NCBI RefSeq assembly: GCF_000092865.1
Contig: NC_014151.1
Location: 2,542,001 to 2,606,000, forward strand
Length of the DNA: 64,000 bases
Direction: 5' to 3'
Source: Cellulomonas flavigena DSM 20109
GTDB lineage: Bacteria; Actinomycetota; Actinomycetes; Actinomycetales; Cellulomonadaceae
This document shows, piece after piece, positions 28,216 to 37,271 of the stretch (positions are counted from its first letter, which is position 1; the number at the start of each line of letters is the position of its first letter). A model generated the notes under the pieces. That model saw only the letters and a program-made list of their open reading frames with translations. It ran no database searches and was not told the origin of the DNA. A program made the translations under genes and the position numbers.

Positions 28216-29442
28216 ATGCCACGCGACCACGACGTCGTCCTGCTGGGCGCCAGCGGGTTCGTCGGCGCGCTCGTCGCCGAGCACCTCGCACGGCACGCGC
28301 CGCGCGACCTGCGCGTCGCCCTGGCGGGCCGCTCGCGCGAGCGGCTGCGGCACGTGCGCGACGGCCTCCCCGACGCGGGGCGCCGGTGGCCGCTGCTCAC
28401 GGCGGACACCGGTGACGACGCGTCGCTGCGCGCCCTCGCACGCTCCGCACGCGTGCTGGTCAGCACGGTCGGGCCCTACCTGCGGCACGGGCTGCCCGTG
28501 GTCGAAGCCTGCGCGCGGGCCGGCACGCACTACGCGGACCTCACGGGCGAGGTGCCGTTCGTCCGGCAGGCCGCGGACGCCTTCGACGAGGTCGCGCGCG
28601 CGACCGGCGCACGCATCGTGCACGCGTGCGGGTACGACGCGATCCCGTCCGACCTCGCGGTGCTCCTGCTGCACCGGCGCGTCGCGGCGGACGGAGCCGG
28701 TGAGCTCGGGCACGTCCGCCTGGTCGCGAGCGCCCGCGGCGGCGTCAGCGGCGGCACGGTCGCGTCGGCGCGGGGCATCGCGGACCTGGCCGCGCGCGAC
28801 CCCCAGGTGCGTCGGCTGCTCGCCGACCCGTTCGCCCTGAGCCCGGACCGCGCCGCCGAGCCCCGCACGCCGCAGCCCACCGACACCCCGCTGCCCGGGC
28901 GCACGGTGGACGGCCGCTGGGTCGCGGTGTCCCCGATGGGGTCCTTCGACACGCGCGTCGTGCGTCGGTCGAACGCGCTGCAGGGCTGGGCGTACGGGCG
29001 GGACCTGCGGTACGGCGAGGTCGCCGCGACGGGCCGTGGCACGCAGGGCGCGCTGGCCGCGGCCGCCCTGACGGTCGGGCTGCCGATGGCCCTCGCGGCG
29101 CTCACGCTGCCGCCCGCCCGGGCCCTGCTCGACCGGGTCCTGCCGGCGCCCGGCACGGGTCCCGACGAGCGGACGCGCCGCACCGGCTGGTTCCGCATGG
29201 ACGTGCACGCGGTCACGACGACCGGGCGGCACTACCGTGCGCTCGCCGCCGGCCCCGGCGACCCGGGGTACGCCGCGACGGCCGTCATGCTCGGCGAGTC
29301 CGCCCTGGCCCTGGCGCTCGACACCGAACGGCTGCCCGACCGGGCCGGGTCGCTGACGCCCGCCGCGGGGCTCGGCGACGTCCTCACCGAGCGGCTGCGG
29401 ACGGCGGGCCACACCTACGAGGCGGCCCCGCGCTCGGCCTGA
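28216..29442 (+). CDS. Saccharopine dehydrogenase-like / trans-acting enoyl reductase family protein
   Basis: 408 residues from ATG at 28216. The N-terminal Rossmann motif VVLLGASGFVGALVAEHL (about 7-24), TVGPYLRHGLPVVEACARAG and HYADLTGE are typical of the saccharopine dehydrogenase-like NAD(P)-binding family that includes mycobacterial Rv2449c and the phthiocerol-lipid enoyl reductase. The middle holds GYDAIPSDLA, another family block. A hydrophobic stretch lies near 275-300. A lipid or polyketide reductase role is possible but not shown. GAACCT sits 6 nt before the ATG. Confidence 0.82.
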   Translation: MPRDHDVVLLGASGFVGALVAEHLARHAPRDLRVALAGRSRERLRHVRDGLPDAGRRWPLLTADTGDDASLRALARSARVLVSTVGPYLRHGLPVVEACARAGTHYADLTGEVPFVRQAADAFDEVARATGARIVHACGYDAIPSDLAVLLLHRRVAADGAGELGHVRLVASARGGVSGGTVASARGIADLAARDPQVRRLLADPFALSPDRAAEPRTPQPTDTPLPGRTVDGRWVAVSPMGSFDTRVVRRSNALQGWAYGRDLRYGEVAATGRGTQGALAAAALTVGLPMALAALTLPPARALLDRVLPAPGTGPDERTRRTGWFRMDVHAVTTTGRHYRALAAGPGDPGYAATAVMLGESALALALDTERLPDRAGSLTPAAGLGDVLTERLRTAGHTYEAAPRSA

Positions 29443-29459
29443 GCCCGCGCCGCCGCCGA

Positions 29460-30038
29460 TCAGTCCACGGCTGGGTGCTCGGCGAACCACACCCGCGTCT
29501 CGCCGTACCGGCGGTCCGCGAGCGCGACGAGAGGTGCGGGCCACGCGGGTGCGGCGGCCCGCGACGACCGCTCGACGACGACCACCCCGCCGGGTGCCGT
29601 GCAGCGTGCCGCGCCCGCGACGGCCGTCGCGAGCGCGTCGTCGCCGAGGTCGTACGGCGGGTCGAGCAGCACGAGGTCGAAGCTCTCGGCCGCCGGACCG
29701 TCGGTGGGCGCGACGCGCGCGAGGTACCGGTCGACGCGGTCGGCGACGACCTCGACGCGGTCGGCCAGCCCCAGGCTGCGCGCGTTGCGGCGGCACACGT
29801 CGACCGCGCCGCGGGCGGTCTCGACGAGCACGACGCGCCGTGCCCCGCGGCTCGCCGCCTCGAGCCCGAGGGCCCCGGAGCCGGCGTAGAGGTCGAGCAC
29901 CCGGGCGCCGTCGACCGCGTCGAGGTGCTCGAGGCGCGAGAACAGGGCCTCGCGCACGCGCTCGCTCGTGGGGCGGGTGCCGGACGAGGGGACGGCGAGC
30001 GTGCGTCCACCCGCGCTGCCGGCCACGATCCGCGTCAC
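29460..30038 (-). CDS. rsmD: 16S rRNA (guanine966-N2)-methyltransferase
   Basis: 192 residues, GTG at 30038, overlapping the permease stop by 4 nt. VTRIVAGSAGGRTLAVPSSGTRPTS, the SAM-binding DLYAGSGALGLEAASRGA (about 48-65) and the catalytic LLDPPYDLG are diagnostic of RsmD. It methylates G966 of 16S rRNA during 30S assembly. In mycobacteria it adjoins coaD. Confidence 0.96.
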   Translation of the reverse strand: MTRIVAGSAGGRTLAVPSSGTRPTSERVREALFSRLEHLDAVDGARVLDLYAGSGALGLEAASRGARRVVLVETARGAVDVCRRNARSLGLADRVEVVADRVDRYLARVAPTDGPAAESFDLVLLDPPYDLGDDALATAVAGAARCTAPGGVVVVERSSRAAAPAWPAPLVALADRRYGETRVWFAEHPAVD

Positions 30039-31669
30039 GCGGCCCCTCCCCTGCGCTGGGCGTCCTGGTCCTCCAGGAGCCGTTCCATCCAGCCTTTCTC
30101 GGCCGTCGAGGAGGCCACCGCGAACGCGATGGTGGACAGCGCCACCTGCGCGGTCACCATGAAGGTCGTGACAGTGCCGAGCCCGAGCGCGACCCACAGC
30201 GGCAGCAGACAGAACGCCACGAGGTCCGGGCCTCGCGCCACGACCTGCAGGACCCCCATGGGCAGGGCCCCGGCGGGTGTCGCGACGAGCGGCTTGTCCC
30301 ACCGCGGGGCAGGCCGGTAGGCCGCACGGACCGCCGCGGCCGCCCACACCGGGGCTGCCGCAACCGCGAGCACGAGCCAGTCCGACGTCGCACCCTGCCA
30401 GCGTCCGACGGCCGTGAAGGTGAGGAGCGACCAGACGAGCGCGACGAGGCCGGGCGCGACCATCCGCAGCCGCCGCACGGTGCGGTCGTCCAGCGGCAGG
30501 AGCCGGTCGAGCACGGGCGCCATCTCCGCCCACCGCGCACCCTCGGCGCTCGCGCTGGACGCCATCCAGCCGCCCACGAGCACCGCGACCAGGACACCGG
30601 CGGGGCTGGCGAGCTGCGGCACGAGCGTGGCCAGCACGGGAAGCCCGACGGCGACGACGACCTGCACGACGTGCCGCAGCGACCGCCGGAGCACCACGAG
30701 GTCCGCCGTGACCAGCGCCGTCGCAGGTCCCCGGGCCGTACGCAGCCGCGCCACCCGCCGGCGCACGCTGGGCGCCGCCCCGCCGGTCAACGCCCGCCCG
30801 AGCTCGCGCGAGTCCAGCGAGACCACGGCGCCGACCGCCTGTGTCGCCACCGAGCCACCCTCGCGCAGCGTCCGCCCCGGGAGGTGCTCGAGCCGCCGGT
30901 CGACGACGACCGCGAGCGCCGCCGCGACGAGGGCGGTGAGCAGGACCACGAGCCACGACGGCGACGGCAGCGTCGCGGGCGTCCGTCCGCTGAGCACGAC
31001 GAGCGCGGCCAGCACGGGCGCGGCGAGCAGCACCGCGTCGCCGGCCAGGGCAAGACGCCGCCGCGGCACGCGGGCCTGCGCGACGGCGGCACCGAGCACG
31101 ACTCCGGCCGACAGGAGCGCGCCGAGCAGCCCGGCGCGGACCAGCTCCGCACCTCCGCGGGCGAGCAGACCGGCGTCCAGCACGACCACGACGACGGCAC
31201 CCGCGAGCGCTGCGACGGCGGGCACGCGCGCGGCGGCGGGGCGCAGCAGCCCGCGACGGTCGACGGGCAGCGGCAGCCACCAGGAGGCCTGCGGTCCCTC
31301 GGCACCGACGGGACCGAGCCTGCCGGCGGTGGAGAGCAGCGCGCCGGCGCCGGCGAGGAGCAGCAGCACGACGAGCACCGGCAGACTGAGCCCACCGGGT
31401 GCGTGCGTGGGCGGCGCGGGCGGCAGGGAGGCGCCGAGCTGCTGGACGACGCCGAGCACGATGAGCACGGAGATCGCGACGCTCGTGACGGCCGTGTACA
31501 CGTCGGTGAGCAGCGCCCCGACGCCGGCACCCGCTCGCGCGCGGGCCGCGCGGGCCGTGAACCGGCGGATCTCGCGTGCCGTGGGGACCTCACCGAGGTC
31601 GAAGTCGCCGACGCGAGGGTCGTCGCCCGCCGGTGCGCCCGGTGGCGAGCCGGCGACCTCCCGGCTCAC
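30035..31669 (-). CDS. Large membrane protein, putative ABC exporter permease (DUF6297-like)
   Basis: 544 residues from GTG at 31669, with ten or more hydrophobic segments arranged in two halves around a basic loop (about 270-310, SLDSRELGRALTGGAAPSVR). The C-terminus (AEKGWMERLLEDQDAQRRGGAA) is cytoplasmic. It overlaps the upstream ATPase gene by 4 nt, which marks it as the membrane part of that ABC system. I recall DUF6297 as the family in this context, but that is a memory-based label. The substrate is unknown. Confidence 0.72.
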   Translation of the reverse strand: MSREVAGSPPGAPAGDDPRVGDFDLGEVPTAREIRRFTARAARARAGAGVGALLTDVYTAVTSVAISVLIVLGVVQQLGASLPPAPPTHAPGGLSLPVLVVLLLLAGAGALLSTAGRLGPVGAEGPQASWWLPLPVDRRGLLRPAAARVPAVAALAGAVVVVVLDAGLLARGGAELVRAGLLGALLSAGVVLGAAVAQARVPRRRLALAGDAVLLAAPVLAALVVLSGRTPATLPSPSWLVVLLTALVAAALAVVVDRRLEHLPGRTLREGGSVATQAVGAVVSLDSRELGRALTGGAAPSVRRRVARLRTARGPATALVTADLVVLRRSLRHVVQVVVAVGLPVLATLVPQLASPAGVLVAVLVGGWMASSASAEGARWAEMAPVLDRLLPLDDRTVRRLRMVAPGLVALVWSLLTFTAVGRWQGATSDWLVLAVAAAPVWAAAAVRAAYRPAPRWDKPLVATPAGALPMGVLQVVARGPDLVAFCLLPLWVALGLGTVTTFMVTAQVALSTIAFAVASSTAEKGWMERLLEDQDAQRRGGAA

Positions 31670-32352
31670 AGGGCGACCCGCGCGATCCGGTCCGCCGCCT
31701 CGGCGGCCGGCAGCAGGCGCGACTCGTCGTCCGCGACGTGCACCGCGTGCGTGCACACCGCGGCGACGAGCTCCGGGTCGTGCGTCGCGAGCAGCACCGC
31801 GCCGCCTGCCTCGCGCTCGGCGCGCAGCCGGTCGGCGAGCCGCGCGCGCATGCGCTGGTCGAGCCGCTGCTCGGGCTCGTCGAGGACGAGCAGCGATCGC
31901 GGCCGCGCGAACCCCGCGGCCAGCAGTAGGCGACGGCGTTGCCCCGAGGACAGCGAGACCGGCGTGGCGCGCGCGTGGTCGGCGAGCCCGAACTCGTCGA
32001 GGAGGTCCGTCACCTCGTCCCGCGCACCGAGCACGCCGTGCCCGCGCGCCGTGAGGTACAGGTGCTCGGCGACCGTCAGGGCCGGGAAGTACGCGTCGTC
32101 GTCGAGGACGCTCGAGACCTCGCGGCGGAACCGCGCCTCGCGCTCGTCGACGGGGTGGCCGAGCACCTCGACGCTGCCGCCGACGGGCTCGAGCAGCCCG
32201 AGCACGGTCTTGAGGACCGTGGACTTGCCCGAGCCGTTGGCGCCGACGAGGGCGATCGCGCCGCCCGCGTCGAGCGTGAACGCCACGGGGGCGCACACCG
32301 CGGCCCCGCCGTAGCCGACCTGCAGATCACGCACGTGCACCACGGGAGCCAT
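31666..32352 (-). CDS. ABC transporter ATP-binding protein
   Basis: 228 residues, ATG at 32352 with TACCCT exactly 6 nt upstream. Walker A GANGSGKST (about 38-46), signature LSSGQRRRLLLAAGF, Walker B LLVLDEPEQRLD and switch His in LLATHDPE are intact. A single nucleotide-binding domain paired with the following permease fits an ABC-2-like exporter. The pair is inserted between recG and rsmD, which are closer together in related genomes. Confidence 0.92.
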   Translation of the reverse strand: MAPVVHVRDLQVGYGGAAVCAPVAFTLDAGGAIALVGANGSGKSTVLKTVLGLLEPVGGSVEVLGHPVDEREARFRREVSSVLDDDAYFPALTVAEHLYLTARGHGVLGARDEVTDLLDEFGLADHARATPVSLSSGQRRRLLLAAGFARPRSLLVLDEPEQRLDQRMRARLADRLRAEREAGGAVLLATHDPELVAAVCTHAVHVADDESRLLPAAEAADRIARVAL

Positions 32353-32377
32353 GCCGCCAGGGTAGTCAGGGATCGCG

Positions 32378-34621
32378 TCACGCCCGGTCGAGGAACTCCT
32401 CACGCTCCCCCGCGAGGGACGCCTCGATCGCGGCCCGCAGGGCGGGCCACGCCGCGAGCTCGGCGTCCTGCGCGACGAGCGCGCGCGCGTCGGTCCGAGC
32501 CCGGGCGATGACGTCCCCGTCGCGCGTGACCCGCAGCAGGCGCAGCGAGCTGCCGGTGCCGTGCTGCGCGGCACCCAGCACGTCACCCTCGTGCCGCAGC
32601 TCCAGGTCGAGGGCGGCGAGCTCGAACCCGTCGCTCGTGGCGGCGAGGGTCTCGAGGCGCGTGTGGGCGTCGGTGCCGGGGGCGGCGGCGCTGACGAGCA
32701 GGCACAGCCCCGGTCGGGTGCCGCGTCCGACGCGGCCGCGCAGCTGGTGGAGCTGGGAGATGCCGAACCGGTCGGCGTCGAGGACGACCATGACGGTGGC
32801 GTCCGGCACGTCGACCCCGACCTCGACGACGGTCGTCGACACGAGCACGGGCGTCGCGCCGGACGCGAAGGCCGCGAACGCGCGGTCCTTCTCCTCGGGG
32901 CCCAGGCGCCCGTGGAGCACCCCCACACCGATCCCGGTGAGGTCGGGGCGGGCGCGCAGCTCCTCGGCCACGTCGAGCACGGCCCGCAGGGGGCGCCGTG
33001 CGCCGGCGTCCGGGGCACCGACGGTGGCCTCGGCCTCGAGCACGAGGTCGGTGCCGTCCTCGTCCGCGGCGTCGCCCGCGGGCGCGTCGCCGTCGATGCG
33101 CGGGCACACGACGTACGCGCGTCCACCGCGCTCGACCTCCTCGCGGACCCGCTGCCACGTGCGGTCCGTCCACCGCGTGTTGTCGGCCGGCACGGTGTGC
33201 GTCGTGATGCCGGCGCGGCCTGCCGGGACCTCGCTGAGCACCGACGTCTCGAGGTCGCCGAAGACCGTCATGGCGACCGTGCGCGGGATCGGTGTGGCGG
33301 TCATGACGAGCGTGTGGGGCGTGCGTCCGGCCTTGGCGCGCAGCGCGTCGCGCTGCTCGACGCCGAAGCGGTGTTGCTCGTCGACGACGACGAGGCCCAG
33401 GTCGGCGAACTGCACCTGGTCGGACAGCAGCGCGTGCGTGCCCACCACGATGCCCGCGGCGCCGCTCGCGGCGTCCAGGACCGCCTCCCGGCGGGCCGCC
33501 GTCGGCAGCGAACCCGTCAGCAGCGCCACGCGGGTCGCCAGCGCGGCACCGCCCAGGAACCCGCCCTCGGCGAGGTCTCCGAGCATGCGACGCAGCGTGC
33601 GCGCATGCTGCGCGGCGAGCACCTCGGTGGGCGCCAGGAGCGCCGCCTGCCCGCCCGCGTCGACGACCTGCAGCATCGCGCGCAGCGCCACCACGGTCTT
33701 GCCCGAGCCGACCTCGCCCTGCAGCAGCCGCTGCATGGGCCGGGGCGCGGCGAGCTCACGGGCGATCTCCTCCCCGACGGCGCGCTGCCCGGCGGTGAGG
33801 GTGAAGGGCAGCCGGGCGTCGAACGCGTCGAGCAGGCCGTCGGCGCGCGGGGGCCGTGCGACGGCCTCCTGCTGCGCGGCGCGCGCCCGGCGGCGTGCGA
33901 GCTCGGCCTGCAGCACGAGCGCCTCCTCGTACCGGAGCCGCGTGCGCCCACGGCGCCAGTCCGCCTCGTCCTGCGGGACGTGCACCAGCCGCAACGCCTC
34001 GAGCAGCGTGGGCAGCGCGTCCCGCGCGCGCAGGTCCGGCGGGACGGGGTCGGGCACGTCCTCCTCGCGCAGCGGGTCGAGCACCGTGCGCACGGCCTGC
34101 GCGACCTTCCACGACTCGAAGCCCGCGACCGCCGGGTACACGGGGATGGGCCGGCCCGCCTCGAGCAGCGCCTCGTCCTCGTCGTGCGCGTCGTCGTCGG
34201 CGCCGAACAGTCGGCACTCGGGGTGCATGAGCTGCAGCGTGTCGCGGTAGAGCGACACCTCGCCGGTGAAGAGCCCGCGCCGACCGGGGCGCAGCTGACC
34301 CTGGCGCCACTCGAGCTTCTTGACGTGGGACGCGAAGAACGTCAGCTCGATGCGGCTGTGCCCGTCGGTGATCGTCGACTGCAGCAGCCCGCGGCCCTGC
34401 GCGGTGGGACGCAGGGACGTCCGCACGACCTCCGCGACCACGGTGACGTGCTCGCCGACGCGCAGGCTGGCCATGTCGGTGAGCGTGCCGGGCTCGGCGT
34501 ACCGGCGCGGGTAGTGCCGCACGAGGTCGCCCGCGGTCGCGAGCCCGAGCTTGCCCAGCGCCTTGGCCGTGCGAGCGTTGAGCCGCGTCAGCGGCACGGC
34601 GAGGGGGTCGGCGGCGAGCAC
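32378..34621 (-). CDS. recG: ATP-dependent DNA helicase RecG
   Basis: 747 residues from GTG at 34621. The N-terminal wedge/OB domain (about 1-230), helicase motifs I (GEVGSGKTVVALRAML), DEQH box (VVDEQHRFGVEQR), III (VMTATPIPRT) and VI (QLRGRVGRG) are all present, and the C-terminal LRHEGDVLGAAQHG block is specific to RecG. It reverses stalled forks and branch-migrates Holliday junctions. It starts 1 nt after the DAK2 gene, the usual rpmB/DAK2/recG neighbourhood. Confidence 0.97.
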   Translation of the reverse strand: MLAADPLAVPLTRLNARTAKALGKLGLATAGDLVRHYPRRYAEPGTLTDMASLRVGEHVTVVAEVVRTSLRPTAQGRGLLQSTITDGHSRIELTFFASHVKKLEWRQGQLRPGRRGLFTGEVSLYRDTLQLMHPECRLFGADDDAHDEDEALLEAGRPIPVYPAVAGFESWKVAQAVRTVLDPLREEDVPDPVPPDLRARDALPTLLEALRLVHVPQDEADWRRGRTRLRYEEALVLQAELARRRARAAQQEAVARPPRADGLLDAFDARLPFTLTAGQRAVGEEIARELAAPRPMQRLLQGEVGSGKTVVALRAMLQVVDAGGQAALLAPTEVLAAQHARTLRRMLGDLAEGGFLGGAALATRVALLTGSLPTAARREAVLDAASGAAGIVVGTHALLSDQVQFADLGLVVVDEQHRFGVEQRDALRAKAGRTPHTLVMTATPIPRTVAMTVFGDLETSVLSEVPAGRAGITTHTVPADNTRWTDRTWQRVREEVERGGRAYVVCPRIDGDAPAGDAADEDGTDLVLEAEATVGAPDAGARRPLRAVLDVAEELRARPDLTGIGVGVLHGRLGPEEKDRAFAAFASGATPVLVSTTVVEVGVDVPDATVMVVLDADRFGISQLHQLRGRVGRGTRPGLCLLVSAAAPGTDAHTRLETLAATSDGFELAALDLELRHEGDVLGAAQHGTGSSLRLLRVTRDGDVIARARTDARALVAQDAELAAWPALRAAIEASLAGEREEFLDRA

Positions 34622-34622
34622 G

Positions 34623-36080
34623 TCAGTCCACCCCCACCCACCACGCGGCGTGCACGGCCGGCCCGGCGAGCACCACCTCCGTCTGCGGGTGCGCCGCGGC
34701 GACGGCGTCGGCGACCGCGCGCGTCGTCGCCGGGGGTACGTCCGCACCGTGCACGAGCGTCACGCCCTGGGCACCCGGAACGTCCGCGACGAGCGTGGCG
34801 GCGAGGTCGACCACGTCGTCCGCCGTGGTGCCGTGCCGCAGCCGTGCCAGTGCCGCGAGCCCCGCCTCGGGTGCGACCTGCGGGTCGGCCACGAGCGCCA
34901 GGCAGGTCACGACCGCCGGCCCGTCACCGGCCACCGCCAGCACGTCCACCGAGCCGTCCTGCGTGCTCCCGTCGTCCGCGGGGACGCCCGCCGCCACCAC
35001 CACGGCCCGCTCGGCGCGGGTGTCCACCGCCGCGCGGCGCACCTGCTGCGCGGTGGGCGCCGGGCCGACCAGCGTCACCGCGCCGCACGTCGCGTACCAG
35101 GCGGCGAGCCCCGGGGAGCGTGTGAGCACCACGAGACCGCGCGCGGCGGGCGCGGGCTCGTCGACGCGCCGCACGACGACCTGCCGCCGCACCTCGGCCG
35201 GGACGAGGCCGATCGCCGCCGCGGGGTCGTCGCAGTGCACGTGCGCGTGGCGGCAGTCGCCCGCGTCGACCACCGCGACCGCATCACCCACGTCCTGCAG
35301 CGCTGCGACCAGGCCACCGGCGCCCGGCCACGCGGCGTCGACGAGCACCATGACCTCGAAGGCGCCGCCGAGAGCCGGCGCGCAGCCGGCGACGGCCTCG
35401 GGGGCCGTGCGCGGCAGCCAGCCCAGGTCGAGGTCGGCCTCCGTCAGGGCGGTGCCCGTCGCCAGGGTGTGGACCAGCGCGTCGAGCACGACGAGCAGCG
35501 CACACGCCCCGGCGTCGACGACGCGCGCGGCGCGCAGCACGTCGTGGCCGGCGCTGAGGCGCGCGAGGTCGGCGCGCGCGGACGCGGTCGCGGCGGCGAG
35601 CACCCCTGCCGGCGCCGCGGCGCCGACACCCCTGCGTGCGTGCGCGGCGACCTCGCGGGCCACCGTGAGCACGGTGCCCTCCTGGGGGTCGGGCACGGCC
35701 GCGCGCGCGGCGCGGTCGGCGCGCTCCAGCCCGGCCACGAGCACCTCGGTCGCGTCGCCGCCGGGCGCATCCGTGAGGCCGTCCGCGAGACCGACGAGCC
35801 ACTGGCTGAGGATGATCCCGGAGTTGCCGCGCGCGGCCCGTGCCGCACCGGAGGCGAACGTCGTCAGCAGTCCACCCGGCCCGCCGGGAGCGGCCACGAG
35901 GGCCTCGACGCCGCCGGTGAGCGTCAGTGCGACGTTCGAGCCCGTGTCGGCGTCGGGGACGGGGAACACGTTGACGGCGTCGATCAGCTCGCGCGCCGCA
36001 CGGCAGGCCGTGAGCGCACCCGTGGCCCACGCGCGCACGGCGTGGTCGTCGAGCACGACGTGCTGCGCCGCGACCTCCAC
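34623..36080 (-). CDS. DAK2 domain protein, FakA-like fatty acid kinase
   Basis: 485 residues from GTG at 36080 with a GGAGGGG Shine-Dalgarno. LIDAVNVFPVPDADTGSNVALTL (about 33-55) is the nucleotide/metal-binding DAK2 motif, and AARGNSGIILSQWLVGLADG follows. The C-terminal two thirds match the FakA middle and C-terminal domains only loosely. In Firmicutes FakA phosphorylates fatty acids delivered by FakB; no DegV/FakB gene is seen in this window. The GDTG of the canonical motif is ADTG here. Confidence 0.82.
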   Translation of the reverse strand: MEVAAQHVVLDDHAVRAWATGALTACRAARELIDAVNVFPVPDADTGSNVALTLTGGVEALVAAPGGPGGLLTTFASGAARAARGNSGIILSQWLVGLADGLTDAPGGDATEVLVAGLERADRAARAAVPDPQEGTVLTVAREVAAHARRGVGAAAPAGVLAAATASARADLARLSAGHDVLRAARVVDAGACALLVVLDALVHTLATGTALTEADLDLGWLPRTAPEAVAGCAPALGGAFEVMVLVDAAWPGAGGLVAALQDVGDAVAVVDAGDCRHAHVHCDDPAAAIGLVPAEVRRQVVVRRVDEPAPAARGLVVLTRSPGLAAWYATCGAVTLVGPAPTAQQVRRAAVDTRAERAVVVAAGVPADDGSTQDGSVDVLAVAGDGPAVVTCLALVADPQVAPEAGLAALARLRHGTTADDVVDLAATLVADVPGAQGVTLVHGADVPPATTRAVADAVAAAHPQTEVVLAGPAVHAAWWVGVD

Positions 36081-36222
36081 GCGCGTCCCCTCCCGCTCCT
36101 CTGATGGTCCCCGCCGGTCCGTCGACCGACGGACCAGCGACTGCCGCTCGGCGCCGCTCGGCGTGCCGCCGGCGCCGTCGACCCGCCCTGCCGGCGACCA
36201 CTGTGCCGCACGGCGCCCACAT

Positions 36223-36252
36223 TTGGGCGACGACCCGGCGATGGGCTAGTCT
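36223..36252 (+). promoter_or_regulatory. Candidate promoter for rpmB
   Basis: TTGGGC (36223-36228), 18-nt spacer, TAGTCT (36247-36252). It gives a leader of about 150 nt. The 332-bp gap between the DAK2 gene and rpmB (36081-36412) otherwise shows no gene. Confidence 0.5.
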
Positions 36253-36412
36253 TGCCCGGTTGCCCGGACCGACGTCCGGGACCCCCACAGACCTTCCGAC
36301 GCACCGTCGTGCGGTCCTGGCCCCCGGGTCAGGTGCTCACGGGAGCGCGGGACACGTGCACGACCCCGGGCCGCCCGTCGGCCCGCGACAGGACAGAACC
36401 TAGGAGAAGACC

Positions 36413-36604
36413 GTGGCTGCCAACTGCGACGTCTGCGCCAAGCGCCCGAGCTTCGGGCACAGCATCTCGCACTCCCACGTGCGCACGAAGCGGCGCTGGA
36501 ACCCGAACATCCAGCGCGTGCGCGTCGTCGTCGCGGGGACGCCCAAGCGTCTCAACGTCTGCACGTCGTGCCTCAAGGCCGGCAAGGTGCAGCGCGCGGC
36601 CTGA
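36413..36604 (+). CDS. rpmB: Ribosomal protein bL28
   Basis: 63 residues, GTG start with AGGAG upstream. MAANCDVCAKRPSFGHSISH and RWNPNIQRVRVV are characteristic, and the CDVC...CTSC pairs form the zinc-binding variant. It is transcribed away from the DAK2-recG operon and is followed by a strong hairpin. Confidence 0.98.
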   Translation: MAANCDVCAKRPSFGHSISHSHVRTKRRWNPNIQRVRVVVAGTPKRLNVCTSCLKAGKVQRAA

Positions 36605-36654
36605 CCGCAGCGCACCACCGGTGGTGTGCGCCCCACGGGGCGCACGGCCCGACA

Positions 36655-36692
36655 CGCGAAGGCCCACGAGCACCTGCTCGTGGGCCTTCGCG
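36655..36692 (+). terminator. Intrinsic terminator after rpmB
   Basis: A perfect 18-bp stem (36655-36672 with 36675-36692) with only a 2-nt spacer, centred 70 nt past the rpmB stop. The following acetyltransferase starts 29 nt later with its own -10-like box. Confidence 0.85.
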
Positions 36693-36721
36693 CTGCGGAG
36701 GACCTGTGGCAGGGTGGTCGC

Positions 36722-37246
36722 ATGGTCGAGCACATCGACGAGGTCGTCGTCCGCCCCGCCACCACGCGCGACGCCGAGGAGATCGCGCGCGTGCACGTGA
36801 GCTCCTGGCAGGAGGCGTACGCGAGCATCATCCCCGACGCGTACCTGCGGGCCCTCGACCCCGCGCAGCGTGCGGAGCGCTGGGCGCACGACCTGGCCCG
36901 TGGCCCGCAGGACCACGTCACCACCTACGTCGCGGAGTCCGAGGGCCGCGTCCTCGGGTTCGCGACGTACGGACCGAGCCGTGACGAGGACGCCCGCCGG
37001 GGCGAGCGGGAGATCTACTCGATGTACCTGGACCCCGGCACGTGGGGCCACGGGGTCGCGCGCGACCTCATCCGCACGGTGCTGGGCGACGTCGGGGAGC
37101 AGACCCCCATGTCGCTGTGGGTACTGGCCGACAACGCGCGCGCACGGCACTTCTACCGCCGGCACGGGTTCTCGCCCGACGGCGTCGAGCGCCTCGAGTC
37201 GCTCGGTGGCGCCGACCTGCTCGAGGTCCGGTACCGCCGGTCCTGA
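36722..37246 (+). CDS. GNAT family N-acetyltransferase
   Basis: 174 residues from ATG at 36722. Core GNAT features: VVVRPATTRDAEEIARVH at the N-terminus, IYSMYLDPGTWGHGVARDLIR (acetyl-CoA pyrophosphate loop, GHGVA) and VLADNARARHFYRRHGFSPDG. The substrate is unknown. CAGGGT lies 6 nt before the ATG, consistent with a separate leaderless transcript after the rpmB terminator. Confidence 0.9.
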   Translation: MVEHIDEVVVRPATTRDAEEIARVHVSSWQEAYASIIPDAYLRALDPAQRAERWAHDLARGPQDHVTTYVAESEGRVLGFATYGPSRDEDARRGEREIYSMYLDPGTWGHGVARDLIRTVLGDVGEQTPMSLWVLADNARARHFYRRHGFSPDGVERLESLGGADLLEVRYRRS

Positions 37247-37271
37247 CGCCTCCCGGCTCCGCGCGGGCCGC

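Noticed and set aside
28150..28415. Continuation of the hydrolase frame into the next gene as a fusion or frameshifted ending
   Set aside because: The extra codons are an Arg/Ala/Pro shadow of the saccharopine-dehydrogenase-like gene. Reading the other two frames after the C-run near 28143 does not restore hydrolase sequence, so a simple frameshift is not the cause.
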